Below are positions 18,311-26,967 of a stretch of DNA of 64,000 nucleotides, one piece after another; position 1 is the stretch's first letter; each line of letters opens with the position of its first letter. This DNA comes from Pedobacter miscanthi (GTDB lineage Bacteria > Bacteroidota > Bacteroidia > Sphingobacteriales > Sphingobacteriaceae), in NCBI RefSeq assembly GCF_003315595.1, contig NZ_QNQU01000010.1, positions 153,202 to 217,201 of the forward strand, read 5' to 3'. The notes beneath the pieces were generated by a model. The model did not search any database, was not told the DNA's origin, and saw only the letters and a program-made list of their open reading frames with translations. Both the position numbers and the translations under genes were made by a program.

Positions 18311-18949
18311 ATGAAAATTCTTATCATAGGTTCGACCGGTTTTGTCGGATCAAAAATTGTGATTGAAGCACTATCCAGAGGCCATCAAATCACCGCCATC
18401 GCCAGAAACCCTGAAAAACTACCTGTTTCTCCCTTATTGAACACAATTAATGTAGATATTTTCCAGACCGAAGCACTAGCCCAGGCAATCGCAGGTCATG
18501 ATGCGGTGATCAGTGCCTATAACCCAGGGTGGGGAAATCCTGATATCTATAACCTTTTTCTGAAAGGTTCATCTTCGATCCAGGAGGCCGTTAAAAAATC
18601 CGGGGTCAGGCGCCTACTCATCATAGGAGGAGCCGGAAGTTTGTTTATTGGCGGAAAACAGATTGTGGATCTGGAAGGATTCCCAGCTGAAATTAGACCA
18701 GGGGCAACTGCTGCCAGGGAATACCTGAACATCATAAAAACAGAGCAAGATCTGGATTGGACAGTTCTAAGCCCACCAGGAATTCTTGAACCCGGGGAAA
18801 GGACAGGAAAATTCAGAATCGGTCTGGATGAGCCGGTACGTGATGAGCAAGGCAAAAGTGCCATTTCCATTGAGGATTTAGTGGTGGCATTACTGGATGA
18901 GCTCGAAAAGGGAAACCATATCAGACAACGCTTTACCGTAGCCTATTAA
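18311..18949 (+). CDS. NAD(P)-binding Rossmann protein (YwnB/atypical SDR)
   Basis: A 212-residue NAD(P)H-binding protein. The dinucleotide loop is GSTGFVGSKIVIEAL at the start, with ITAIARNPEKL after the second strand, typical of atypical short-chain reductases related to flavin reductase BLVRB and YwnB. Later come LLIIGGAGSLFI and LDWTVLSPPGILEPGERTG, where the family keeps a proline-rich loop instead of the YxxxK pair. Substrate unknown. It is last in the cupin-ArsC operon and ends at a bidirectional terminator. Confidence 0.88.
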   Translation: MKILIIGSTGFVGSKIVIEALSRGHQITAIARNPEKLPVSPLLNTINVDIFQTEALAQAIAGHDAVISAYNPGWGNPDIYNLFLKGSSSIQEAVKKSGVRRLLIIGGAGSLFIGGKQIVDLEGFPAEIRPGATAAREYLNIIKTEQDLDWTVLSPPGILEPGERTGKFRIGLDEPVRDEQGKSAISIEDLVVALLDELEKGNHIRQRFTVAY

Positions 18950-18986
18950 AATCCTGCGATGGGCCGGTTGGCCCATCGCAGGATTT
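18949..18986. terminator. Bidirectional terminator, 17-bp perfect stem
   Basis: Left arm aaatcctgcgatgggcc (18949-18965), loop ggtt, right arm ggcccatcgcaggattt (18970-18986). It sits between two convergent genes: the left arm overlaps the last base of the plus-strand gene and the right arm ends 2 bp before the minus-strand gene. Confidence 0.93.
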
Positions 18987-18988
18987 CC

Positions 18989-19333
18989 TTAAAGAATGTA
19001 GAAAACTATCAGCGCCAGGTTGATTATAAGGCCCAGGTAAAATAAGCTTACTGTTGTCCTTATCCCAGCCCCTCCCATATTGGCGATCAGGTTTGCGAAA
19101 AAATTAATGATAGTTATGGCAAGTACTAAAACCGGAGCCCCAAAATAGCCTATCAATATGGCGGGCGAAGCCAGGAAAAGAACGCCGTGGATCATTAATG
19201 CCAGAAAAAACCACAGAAGGCGGTTTTCATTCTGTTTGTCCAAATGCGAAATATAACTTATGTACAGATCACCGGCCAGGTTACTGTTTACCCTTGAGAC
19301 AGACTTGCTGCCTGAAATTGATTTTGCTTCCAT
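18989..19333 (-). CDS. Small membrane protein downstream of hmp
   Basis: A 114-residue protein with a polar N-terminus and three to four hydrophobic segments (LWFFLALMIHGVLFLA, LIGYFGAPVLVLAITIINFFANLI, LFYLGLIINLALIVFYIL). I do not recognise the family. It starts 6 bp after the flavohemoglobin stop, so it is the second gene of that operon and is probably co-regulated during nitrosative stress. Confidence 0.75.
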   Translation of the reverse strand: MEAKSISGSKSVSRVNSNLAGDLYISYISHLDKQNENRLLWFFLALMIHGVLFLASPAILIGYFGAPVLVLAITIINFFANLIANMGGAGIRTTVSLFYLGLIINLALIVFYIL

Positions 19334-19339
19334 ATCAGT

Positions 19340-20545
19340 TTAGTTTAATTGTAACGATTGAGGTCCAAATTCCTCGTAGTGGATATTGGAGGCATTGACC
19401 CCCAATTGTAAAAGATCATTGTACTGTTTTTCGATGAACGGTTTTGGACCACAGAGATAAAAGTCAGCATCAGCATTGATTCCCTTTTTTAGTTGTTTTA
19501 ATTCTACCCAGCCTGAATAATGGTCACCGGTAACCTGACCGTCAGCTGAATTGTAAAATATATATTTTTTAAGGGCCTGATCCTGATTGGTCCAGTGAGA
19601 TACCTGTTTATTGAATGCATGTGCCTCCGGGGTTTTACTTCCGTGAATCCAGACCTTTTCCCTCATCGATCCTGAATTGATCAACTGTTCCATCATCGCT
19701 ATCAAGGGTGTCTGACCTACCCCCCCACTGATAAAAACAGCAGGACGATCACTATCCTTGAGGGTAAAGACGCCTGAAGGCGAGGACACATCAACCAGAT
19801 CTCCTTCTGAAATATCATCATGAAAATAATTACTGATCATGCCATTCAGATTCGGATCCGATGATAGCTCTTTTTTAACAGAAATCCTGTAGTACTTCCC
19901 GTTCGGTGCGGTTGAGATACTATACTGCCTTGGCTGAAAAAGATTTAACTTGGGCAGAAAAACCTTTACACTGATATATTGACCAGGCTTATGTTCTGCA
20001 ACCGCCCCACCATCTGCAGGATAGAGATAAAATGATGTGATTTCTGTCGATTCTATGATTTTTGATTTTACCAGAAAAGGCCTCCATCCCGACCAGCCGC
20101 CAACCTGGCCAATCTTATCCCGATACAATGACGCCTCATGACCAGACATCAGGTCAGCGAGCTGAAAGTAGGCCACTTCCCAAGCTTTCAGCAGCTTGGC
20201 TGTAGCGCCAGATCCAACCACTTCGGCGATTGCGGCAAGCAGGTGTTCGCCGACAATCAGGTAATGCTCAGGCCGGATACTTAAACTCACATGCTTATGG
20301 CCTATACCATCAACCACAGGCATTAGCACCGCAGGGTTATCAATATTGTCTGCGTAAGCTAAAACTGCCATGGCCAGCGCAGTCTGCTGTTTTCCGTTTT
20401 GCTGGTTTCCCATGTTGAATACATTCTTGAGCTCAGGATTATGCTTAAACATCCTCTTGTAAAAATGATCGGTGAGGGCTACCCCATTCTCCCTAAGAAA
20501 AGGAACTGTTGCTTTAACCAGGGATTTTTGTTCTTGAGTTATCAT
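19340..20545 (-). CDS. hmp: Flavohemoprotein, nitric oxide dioxygenase
   Basis: A 401-residue flavohemoglobin of normal length. The globin domain includes the proximal region GIGHKHVSLSIRPEHYLIVGEHLL, with the His of KHVS as haem ligand and the Tyr/Glu helpers after it. The FAD domain has RQYSIST and the NAD domain GGVGQTPLIAM and the final YLCGPKPFIEKQ. The enzyme turns NO and O2 into nitrate using NAD(P)H, in the cytoplasm. A candidate promoter and a 13-bp inverted repeat lie just upstream, and a small membrane protein follows in the same operon. Confidence 0.97.
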   Translation of the reverse strand: MITQEQKSLVKATVPFLRENGVALTDHFYKRMFKHNPELKNVFNMGNQQNGKQQTALAMAVLAYADNIDNPAVLMPVVDGIGHKHVSLSIRPEHYLIVGEHLLAAIAEVVGSGATAKLLKAWEVAYFQLADLMSGHEASLYRDKIGQVGGWSGWRPFLVKSKIIESTEITSFYLYPADGGAVAEHKPGQYISVKVFLPKLNLFQPRQYSISTAPNGKYYRISVKKELSSDPNLNGMISNYFHDDISEGDLVDVSSPSGVFTLKDSDRPAVFISGGVGQTPLIAMMEQLINSGSMREKVWIHGSKTPEAHAFNKQVSHWTNQDQALKKYIFYNSADGQVTGDHYSGWVELKQLKKGINADADFYLCGPKPFIEKQYNDLLQLGVNASNIHYEEFGPQSLQLN

Positions 20546-20604
20546 ATTATATATATTAATATCTTTTTATCTTTTATTAACCGCTGAATTTTGTACTTGA
20601 CAAA

Positions 20605-20658
20605 CAAAAGTATAAGTAAAAAGCATAATAAAAGACAAAAAAGTATTTTATTATGCTT
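20605..20658 (-). promoter_or_regulatory. hmp promoter with 13-bp inverted-repeat operator
   Basis: On the minus strand TACTTTTG (20612-20605) matches the Bacteroidetes -7 element TAnnTTTG, and TTTG (20638-20635) fits the -33 element with a 22-bp gap. A perfect inverted repeat, aagcataataaaa (20621-20633) and ttttattatgctt (20646-20658), covers the -33 region. This arrangement suggests a repressor site, perhaps for an NO sensor; which regulator binds is not visible. Confidence 0.6.
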
Positions 20659-20716
20659 GATGACACTACCGTGATCTTATACCCGAACTTGTAGATAAAT
20701 CGCTTAAAAAATTGGT

Positions 20717-21019
20717 CTAATCCTCATCACCTTTTAACCATACATCTTTGTAAAGATCAGGATGGGATTTAAACAGGCTAGCAACGTAATGACACTCGGG
20801 AATCACTTTCATCTTGTTTTTTCTTGCATACGCTACCATTTGGTCAAATAATTTTCTCGCGTAGCCTTTTCCCTGCTGGTCCTCATTTACCAGCGTATGT
20901 ACCGAAGTAAGCACATCTCCGTCGACCTGAACGGCAATTTCACCGGTTCTCTTTCCATCAACATAGAGGCCGAAAGACTGATCCCCATTCTGGTTAGATT
21001 CAAATTTTATGTCAGTCAT
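20717..21019 (-). CDS. Short GNAT-type N-acetyltransferase (YjdJ-like)
   Basis: A 100-residue protein with the compact GNAT domain of the YjdJ/Acetyltransf_CG type: LYVDGKRTGEIAVQVDGDVL for the first strands, then VNEDQQGKGYARKLFDQMVAYARKN, in which Q-Q-G-K-G-Y-A is the acetyl-CoA pyrophosphate loop, and IPECHYVASLFKSHPD at the end. Members of about 90-100 residues are monodomain enzymes or acetyl-CoA binders of unknown substrate. It follows the 334-residue hypothetical gene by 9 bp and is therefore probably translated with it. Confidence 0.9.
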   Translation of the reverse strand: MTDIKFESNQNGDQSFGLYVDGKRTGEIAVQVDGDVLTSVHTLVNEDQQGKGYARKLFDQMVAYARKNKMKVIPECHYVASLFKSHPDLYKDVWLKGDED

Positions 21020-21028
21020 TTTTCTGTG

Positions 21029-22033
21029 TTATTGATAAAGGTAAATTGAATCATAGCGCTCGAGGTCGCTCACCCAACCGGAAATATAGGATTGAACCGC
21101 ATCAAGGTCTGGCAGGTTTTCATACTTTCCGCATGCGCCGAAGACGATCAGGCCGAGCGCGATGCTTTGCGGTAAACTGTGACCGAACAAAAGGCCTGCA
21201 CTATAACCGGAAATAAAATTGACCCTGGCATTATTGCCAAGCTCAACTTCGGCATTTTCAACCTTTCTGGACAAGATGAACTGTTCCTCATGTGAAATCA
21301 AGATAGCGCTACTGGTGGAATATATAAGCAGGCGGGATACCCCTATTGTATTGTAGATTGAGAAATACTTCAGTTTGAGCTCAACGACTGTCTGCGTAGA
21401 CAGATTAAGTTCCGGTCCTACGCCGTTCAATTGTTTCCAGAGGTTAAAAGCTTCACGCTCGTCCAGGGCTAAGGTTACGCTTCCAGCACCGGAGAATCCG
21501 GCCATTACCTCAAGTGCCTGGCCAACATCAAACCGATCTTTTTTTGATGCGTCCCCCAGGTAGAATATGAATTCGATACCTGGATTTTCAGTTGGTAAAA
21601 AAACCTTCGACAGAAGTTCCGGCCACAGCTTGGCAGCGTCTTTAAAATCAGTCCAGTCATCAAAGGCAACTGTCCGGCATTTGGCGAATATTTCCTTGAG
21701 CATAGCGGTGAGCTGGACATTGTGCAGGTAATCTTCAGGGCGCAGATCTTCATTCCAGAATATTTCGTTTCCAAGCTGATTCAATGCTGTTATGTCATAA
21801 CCACCGAACAGGGTAAGGCTCCTGATCCCGAAGGCATGGATAATTTCTGGCAAAATATATTCACGCATCCCAAGTGCATTATTTTTCAACCCCATATTCA
21901 ATGGATTTGCATAATCTTCCTGGAGAGGCATTTTGAGGTAAACCTTTTCAGTGGGTTCATTGCTACTGAATTTTAACTGTAAATCCCGAAGAATCGGGCT
22001 GGGATTCGTAATCTCCAAATTAAATGTCTTCAT
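21029..22033 (-). CDS. Hypothetical protein, possibly distant PfkB-like fold
   Basis: A 334-residue cytosolic protein I do not recognise. The first half has no known motif. The last third reads ARVNFISGYSAGLLFGHS and then QSIALGLIVFGACGK, which resembles in outline the C-terminal part of PfkB/ribokinase enzymes (G-A-G-D-A-F-x-A-G-F, then a hydrophobic helix), but the catalytic Asp position is Tyr, so kinase activity is doubtful. Upstream of this, VVELKLKYFSIYN and SAILISHEEQFILSRK also have a sugar-kinase rhythm. It forms an operon with the short GNAT gene and is divergent from the AraC regulator gene. Confidence 0.6.
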   Translation of the reverse strand: MKTFNLEITNPSPILRDLQLKFSSNEPTEKVYLKMPLQEDYANPLNMGLKNNALGMREYILPEIIHAFGIRSLTLFGGYDITALNQLGNEIFWNEDLRPEDYLHNVQLTAMLKEIFAKCRTVAFDDWTDFKDAAKLWPELLSKVFLPTENPGIEFIFYLGDASKKDRFDVGQALEVMAGFSGAGSVTLALDEREAFNLWKQLNGVGPELNLSTQTVVELKLKYFSIYNTIGVSRLLIYSTSSAILISHEEQFILSRKVENAEVELGNNARVNFISGYSAGLLFGHSLPQSIALGLIVFGACGKYENLPDLDAVQSYISGWVSDLERYDSIYLYQ

Positions 22034-22138
22034 AATATCTATCAGTGTTTATACCAAAGTAGCAAGACAACATAAATACCACAAAGCTATACAACTGAAT
22101 ACAAAGGCTTTACATATAAATAATCTAAATAGGTAAGG

Positions 22139-22148
22139 CGATATATCG
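22139..22148. promoter_or_regulatory. Perfect palindrome cgatatatcg before AraC gene
   Basis: A 10-bp perfect palindrome in the divergent region between the hypothetical gene and the AraC-type gene. Related words (tgatatatag, cgatatatag, tgatatataa) occur before other redox genes at 7148, 17296 and 5885. It may be a shared operator, though the background is AT-rich. Confidence 0.3.
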
Positions 22149-22258
22149 TTATTAACTACTCATACGCGCGAAATACAAAGAGATAATAGCCCACCATTTT
22201 GGAATTGGAAAGAAAAAGAAATCCGGCCCTAATATATTTGATTTATGTATTTTTGTGG

Positions 22259-23158
22259 ATGATCCCAGTGATAACATTAAATGGTCTTTACGAGCAAATT
22301 GGATTAAAACATCCAGATTCGATATTTTCCGGAAGTTTCAATCTGATCAGGGTTGAAGACCTTCCCAACAATACTAAATATCCGGGTTACACCAGGAGGG
22401 AATTTTTCAAAATCAGTCTGGTAAGGGGAAAGAGCCGGATTGAATATCCTGACGTCAAATTTAAAATTAACGAACGGGCCCTTGTTTTCACCAACCCCAT
22501 GCTGCCCTACAAATGGGAAAAGGAAACACCGGACCAGCATGGTTATGTCTCGCTGTTTACCTCCGGTTTTTTAAAGCGGTTCGGTTCAGTAACAGACTTC
22601 GTCTCTTTTAAAGATATCCAGTATAGCGTGATAGAACTGACCGAACATCAGTATACCCTATTCGAAGATATTTTCATACGTATAAAGGATGAACTTGAGG
22701 AGAGCTACTTGCAAAAGTATGAGCTTATAGCCTGCATGATGATGGAAATTATCCACCATTCCAACAAAATTACAGGCTACGCGGATCAATCAGCTGCCGC
22801 ATTGAGTCCTTCCGAAAGAATTGTATCGATTTTCCTCGATCACCTGGAACGTGATTTCCTTTCTGCGCAGTCCAGCCAGCGAATCAGGCATGCCTCCCCT
22901 TCAGAATATGCCCAAAGGATAGGGGTCCATGTCAATCATCTAAACAAAGTCCTAAAGCAGCTTACCGGTTTTAGCACTTCAGTGCTCATCGCCCAAAGAA
23001 TACTTCAAGAGGCAAGCTATCTTCTGGGTAATACCCCAAAGTCGATAAAAGAAATTTCCTGGATCCTGGGATTTGAGGAGTCGAACCATTTTTCTTCCTT
23101 TTTCAAAAAGTACAGTAAGCAAAGCCCCACTGAATTTCGAAAACCCAACGATGATTGA
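22259..23158 (+). CDS. AraC family transcriptional regulator
   Basis: Translation can begin at TTG 22199, but the ATG at 22259 gives 299 residues, the usual AraC length, and removes an odd hydrophobic leader; I prefer it. The C-terminal DNA-binding domain is clear: two HTH segments, SPSEYAQRIGVHVNHLNKVLKQLTGFS and SIKEISWILGFEESNHFSSFFKKYSKQSPTEFRK, the latter being the AraC signature. The first 190 residues form a cupin-like ligand domain without a recognisable ligand. It precedes an SDR gene by about 70 bp and probably controls it. Confidence 0.9.
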   Translation: MIPVITLNGLYEQIGLKHPDSIFSGSFNLIRVEDLPNNTKYPGYTRREFFKISLVRGKSRIEYPDVKFKINERALVFTNPMLPYKWEKETPDQHGYVSLFTSGFLKRFGSVTDFVSFKDIQYSVIELTEHQYTLFEDIFIRIKDELEESYLQKYELIACMMMEIIHHSNKITGYADQSAAALSPSERIVSIFLDHLERDFLSAQSSQRIRHASPSEYAQRIGVHVNHLNKVLKQLTGFSTSVLIAQRILQEASYLLGNTPKSIKEISWILGFEESNHFSSFFKKYSKQSPTEFRKPNDD

Positions 23159-23231
23159 TTTTTATACCTGAATGATTCGATACTATATCCCTTCCGGAGA
23201 TAAAAGTATCGAACTTTGTAATAAAAAAAAT

Positions 23232-24134
23232 ATGTGGACTAAAAATGATATTCCCGACTTATCGGGAAAAACAGCAGTTGTCACCGGCGCAAACAGCGGT
23301 ATTGGTTTTGAAATTGCGCATGCGCTTTTTGAGAAAGGAGCCAATGTGGTTATCGGATCCAGAAATAGGGATAATGGTGAAAAAGCGATCAGGGAACTGG
23401 AAAAAAGAGGTGGGAAAGGAAACCTGCACCTTGAAATCTTAAACCTTGCCAACTTGAGTGAGGTGAGTCAGTTTGCACAAAATATAGGCAGCAGATACGA
23501 TCATATAGATATATTGTTTAATAATGCCGGAGTTATGGTCCCACCGGAATCAAAAACGGATGATGGATTTGAAATGCAATTCGGAGTTAACTTTCTGGGC
23601 CATTTTACCCTGACCGGTCAGTTATACCCATTGATAAAATCAGGTAATGGCGGAAGGATTGTCAATCTGAGCAGCGGCGCGTTTAAGTCCGTGGAAAGTG
23701 TTGATTATGACAACCTGAGACTTGAAAAAGCTTATAATCCCTACCGGGAATATGCAGTCAGTAAACTGGCAAACCTTCAGTTCATGAGCCACCTGCAGCT
23801 TCTGGCAGATTCAAAGGGAGACGCTATACTTTCACTTGGGGCACATCCAGGTGTTACGGACACCCCCTTATCCAGATTTATGGCCAAGAGCGATTATGAT
23901 GCGGCGTTACAACAGTTTGGCCAGCTTATGCCAGCCTGGCAAGGCGCTTTACCAGCGCTTTATGCCGGAATTTCTAAAGAGGTCGCGGGCGGGGAATATT
24001 TTGGTCCGGATGGAAAAGACGAACTTCGAGGCTATCCCGCAAAGGCGCAAATCACCGCAGCGGTAACCGACCAGAAACAGGGAGCATTATTATGGGAATA
24101 TGCAACGCAGCAAACAGGAATTTCTTTCCCGTAA
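23232..24134 (+). CDS. Short-chain dehydrogenase/reductase
   Basis: The start is chosen at MWTKNDIPDLSGKTAVVTGANSG (300 residues), because the earlier in-frame ATG adds a tail with no family match. It has the Rossmann loop TGANSGIGFEIA, LFNNAGVM after strand four, the catalytic Ser in IVNLSSGAF, and YREYAVSKLANL with the YxxxK pair. This sequence pattern is close to the retinol dehydrogenase/WW-domain oxidoreductase-like SDRs that handle aldehydes or ketones. It follows the AraC gene in the same direction. An 11-bp hairpin terminator comes after the stop. Confidence 0.93.
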   Translation: MWTKNDIPDLSGKTAVVTGANSGIGFEIAHALFEKGANVVIGSRNRDNGEKAIRELEKRGGKGNLHLEILNLANLSEVSQFAQNIGSRYDHIDILFNNAGVMVPPESKTDDGFEMQFGVNFLGHFTLTGQLYPLIKSGNGGRIVNLSSGAFKSVESVDYDNLRLEKAYNPYREYAVSKLANLQFMSHLQLLADSKGDAILSLGAHPGVTDTPLSRFMAKSDYDAALQQFGQLMPAWQGALPALYAGISKEVAGGEYFGPDGKDELRGYPAKAQITAAVTDQKQGALLWEYATQQTGISFP

Positions 24135-24146
24135 ATACAACGTAAT

Positions 24147-24190
24147 CTAAAGGTAACCATCCGTTACCTTTAGTTTACATTTTTTTTATC
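24147..24190 (+). terminator. Terminator after SDR gene
   Basis: Stem arms ctaaaggtaac (24147-24157) and gttacctttag (24163-24173) with a 5-nt loop, followed by tttacatttttttt. A good plus-strand terminator. Confidence 0.85.
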
Positions 24191-24284
24191 CTAGTAATTT
24201 ACTGATCTATAGGTTTACCAACACACCATCATCCGTAGTAACATGCTTAAGTATACGGGGATTGGAAGTATAGATCAATGGTTA

Positions 24285-24745
24285 CTACATAGAAGAGTTT
24301 GGTTTTAATAATGATGCTATTCGCTGATCCCTATCTTTTAGGTGATAACTGGCCATCTTATCGCCAGCTCTTGGGATAACTTTTTTAATTTCTGTTCTTA
24401 GCCTGTCCAGATCTACCCTTACAACAGAGTAGAAATCGCTTTCTGTGGCTTCACCTTGCTTGGTTGTCATCATGCCGATAATATTTTCAAAGCATGCTTT
24501 TTGAAGGTTCCTTCTGTACCGATCCAGTTTCAGCGTTTTTGCAGACCCAAATTCAGACCAGATGTTATGATGCAAAATACTACATAGTTCTCTAAAGACA
24601 TTGCTTTTGAACCGAAGCGGGCAATCATTGCGTCCATTTTATTTAATTTAGCTACGTCAAACAAAGAATTCAACACCCTGGTTTGGGTGTCAGAGATGAA
24701 GTCCGGCTCAGCCGGTGGCGCAACCCGGTCCAATACTTTTTTTTA
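24285..24745 (-). pseudogene. C-terminal remnant of a zinc-dependent metalloprotease (DUF5117 type), frameshifted
   Basis: Two minus-strand frames join into one protein tail. Frame one (24733 downward) reads APPAEPDFISDTQTRVLNSL then FDVAKLNKM and FGSKAMSLE. After a one-base shift near 24585-24595 frame two reads LHHNIWSEF, YRRNLQKACFENIIGMM, DLDRLRTEIKKVIPRAGDKM and YHLKDRDQRIASLL. This is the C-terminal part of large Bacteroidetes zinc metalloproteases. The catalytic part is missing: an in-frame TAA lies just before 24740 and the sequence upstream is unrelated. The gene was truncated by whatever brought in the Hachiman genes and was then frameshifted. Confidence 0.82.
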
Positions 24746-24852
24746 GATAAACTTTAATTTAGGATGGATTCTGTAACGCTCTTAAACCTGATTTGTGTTT
24801 GCAATGAACATTAGTATTCTATATTCCGGTTTCCAAAATCCGTCACAAACTC
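24746..24852. other. Junction between metalloprotease stump and Hachiman genes
   Basis: About 105 bp without coding content. Homology to the metalloprotease stops near its left edge and hamB ends at its right edge, so a recombination or insertion boundary should lie here. No obvious direct repeat or IS end was seen. Confidence 0.5.
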
Positions 24853-26967
24853 CTAGATGTTTTCATAAAAATTGTCCAAGATAAACTCATCAAACTCTTC
24901 AATAAATTTACCACATCTTTCAACAATCAACTTTTTACCTACTCGTTTGAAATTTACTATTGCAGTATCAATATTCATTGTCTCATTAAAATGGATTACA
25001 TTAACGTGGTGAATTTTTTTGGTAATCATCCTTGGTAGTCCATATTCCTCCAATTCGAGTACAACACCAGGCATAAAAGCATTTGAGCATTTTGTAATGA
25101 AAGGCGTGATATCAATAAAATCCAAAGGATTAATAATTCTGTTTAGCACATTAAAATCATGGAGGTAGCTTGCAAAGGAATGGCAAACCTTTTTTTCGAG
25201 TGTAAAGAAATCCTCGATTCCAATTTCATCTGGCTCGAGCTCCTTTAACAAATTACTAATTGATGTTGTCCATTGTTTTGAAAGCACCTGAATATATTTT
25301 CTGGCGTCCTTATATTGTTTACCCTCTCTGTCTTCAGCCCACCTGATTGATTGTGCATTTAAAAAAATAAGTTTTCCAAGTATATAGTCCCATTTTTCCG
25401 GTTTAGCAGCATGCAGCATTTTAAGACTTTTATACTCACCATAATTATCCTTTAATTCAACGGCAATTTTATAGACAAGTTCCTCATTACTTGTATTAAG
25501 CTGATTATGTAAACGAAGGCTTTTATATACACCGGTCCCAAGGATAGCATCAATTTTTTCAATGAAAGTTTCTGATTTAGCCTGCTGATCATTGGTGACA
25601 CCAGAAAGATAGTTGCTATCAGTGATTCCACTAATCAGTGAGCCGTCGATTTCAATATTGAGTTGGATACTATCTTGTTCTCTAGTCTTGGGCTCTACAA
25701 GCTCGTAAACATTTCCAATAAAATGACGGAACATTCTTCCTGCCCTACCTTTAATGTTCCTGTAAGAAAGTGGAGTCAGGTTTTGATTGGCCTTTCCGCT
25801 TTTGAACGACCAAACAATCACATTTTTAGCAGAAGTGTTCACTCCTTCTATTAAAGACGATGTAGAAATGATGGTATCCAGCCCACTTTCCTGATCATCA
25901 AATAGAAGCACCTGCAACTGGGTAATAGACCGGTGTAGCCTTCCATTATGAATTCCAATTCCCCTTAATATCAGATCAGATAGTGTCCATGTCGGATGAT
26001 AATTTTTTTTGAGCCATTCTGAGAACAGCAAAATCTGCCGTTGATTTCTTATGATATATTTCTCCAGAAACAATTCTCTCAATATGTCGATCTCTTTAAA
26101 GAGAGCAGCATAAACGAGATTTTTATCTTTCTGACAAATCTTTAACAGATGAGTTTTCTTTTTTTCCAGATCGTCATTTATCTCCTTGTATAACTTGTGG
26201 CTCTTTAGTACTACGGTATTAAAATCCAACTTTCTTACCGTAACCATGCCTTTTGTAAATGGATTCTGCTTGATCGTAGAAATATTTGGTGCCAAAAAAT
26301 ACTTCTGTTTTGCCTTATGGTCTAACCTTATCAGTGCCTGCTGCAATTTAGATGCGCGCTCACTATCATTTTCTTTACTGATTTTGTAAAACTCATCAAT
26401 AATCAAGAGGTCTATCTCCTCTATTATCTCGACATACATTACAGCACGTTCCTGGGGAAAAACGAATATATTTCGCTCGCCCAAAGTAATATTGGGCGTC
26501 GTGATAATTTTGTAACTATGGGAAAACTTTTTATTTAGCCTTTTCCGTGTTTCATCAGTTAAGGAGATCGTCGGAACGATTATAACAACATTTTTAGGTG
26601 ATTTTTGAGCTATGAAAGCATCAATAATAAAACTCTTGCCAAAGCTTGTGGGTGCACTTAGCGCAATATTTTCACCATTTATCAATCGTCGTAAAACATC
26701 GGACTGTTCGATGTGAATAGCCTGACGTTCGCCGCCGGTATCTACCTTGAACATCTCTTTTGCAAAACGGTCGCTCCAGTTGGACGTCTTTTCATCAATA
26801 TACTGATAAAGGCCTACTTCCCTGATCAGCGTATTGATAAGTTCGTCATAAATTCCATTTGAGTCCTTGATATTCTGAAGAAGTGAAATCGTACTATCCC
26901 TCGCCTTAGCGAGTTGATTGTTATTGATGAGTTTATAAATATTCTTGCACTCAATGAATGTATCCAT
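24853..26967 (-). CDS. hamB: Hachiman defence helicase HamB
   Basis: A 704-residue superfamily 2 helicase. Walker A is SAPTSFGKS (residues 104-112), motif Ia-like VVIIVPTISLTDETRKRL follows, the DEAD-box variant is LLIIDEFYKIS (DEFY, 191-194), and the second RecA domain shows IISTSSLIEGVNTSAKNVIVW and YRNIKGRAGRMFRHFIGNVY, with the arginine finger in GRAGR. It overlaps the hamA stop in a TAATG junction, so it is translationally coupled to it. In Hachiman, HamB senses DNA ends or translocates on DNA and holds the HamA nuclease in check until infection. The length is a little shorter than the largest HamB proteins. Confidence 0.9.
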   Translation of the reverse strand: MDTFIECKNIYKLINNNQLAKARDSTISLLQNIKDSNGIYDELINTLIREVGLYQYIDEKTSNWSDRFAKEMFKVDTGGERQAIHIEQSDVLRRLINGENIALSAPTSFGKSFIIDAFIAQKSPKNVVIIVPTISLTDETRKRLNKKFSHSYKIITTPNITLGERNIFVFPQERAVMYVEIIEEIDLLIIDEFYKISKENDSERASKLQQALIRLDHKAKQKYFLAPNISTIKQNPFTKGMVTVRKLDFNTVVLKSHKLYKEINDDLEKKKTHLLKICQKDKNLVYAALFKEIDILRELFLEKYIIRNQRQILLFSEWLKKNYHPTWTLSDLILRGIGIHNGRLHRSITQLQVLLFDDQESGLDTIISTSSLIEGVNTSAKNVIVWSFKSGKANQNLTPLSYRNIKGRAGRMFRHFIGNVYELVEPKTREQDSIQLNIEIDGSLISGITDSNYLSGVTNDQQAKSETFIEKIDAILGTGVYKSLRLHNQLNTSNEELVYKIAVELKDNYGEYKSLKMLHAAKPEKWDYILGKLIFLNAQSIRWAEDREGKQYKDARKYIQVLSKQWTTSISNLLKELEPDEIGIEDFFTLEKKVCHSFASYLHDFNVLNRIINPLDFIDITPFITKCSNAFMPGVVLELEEYGLPRMITKKIHHVNVIHFNETMNIDTAIVNFKRVGKKLIVERCGKFIEEFDEFILDNFYENI

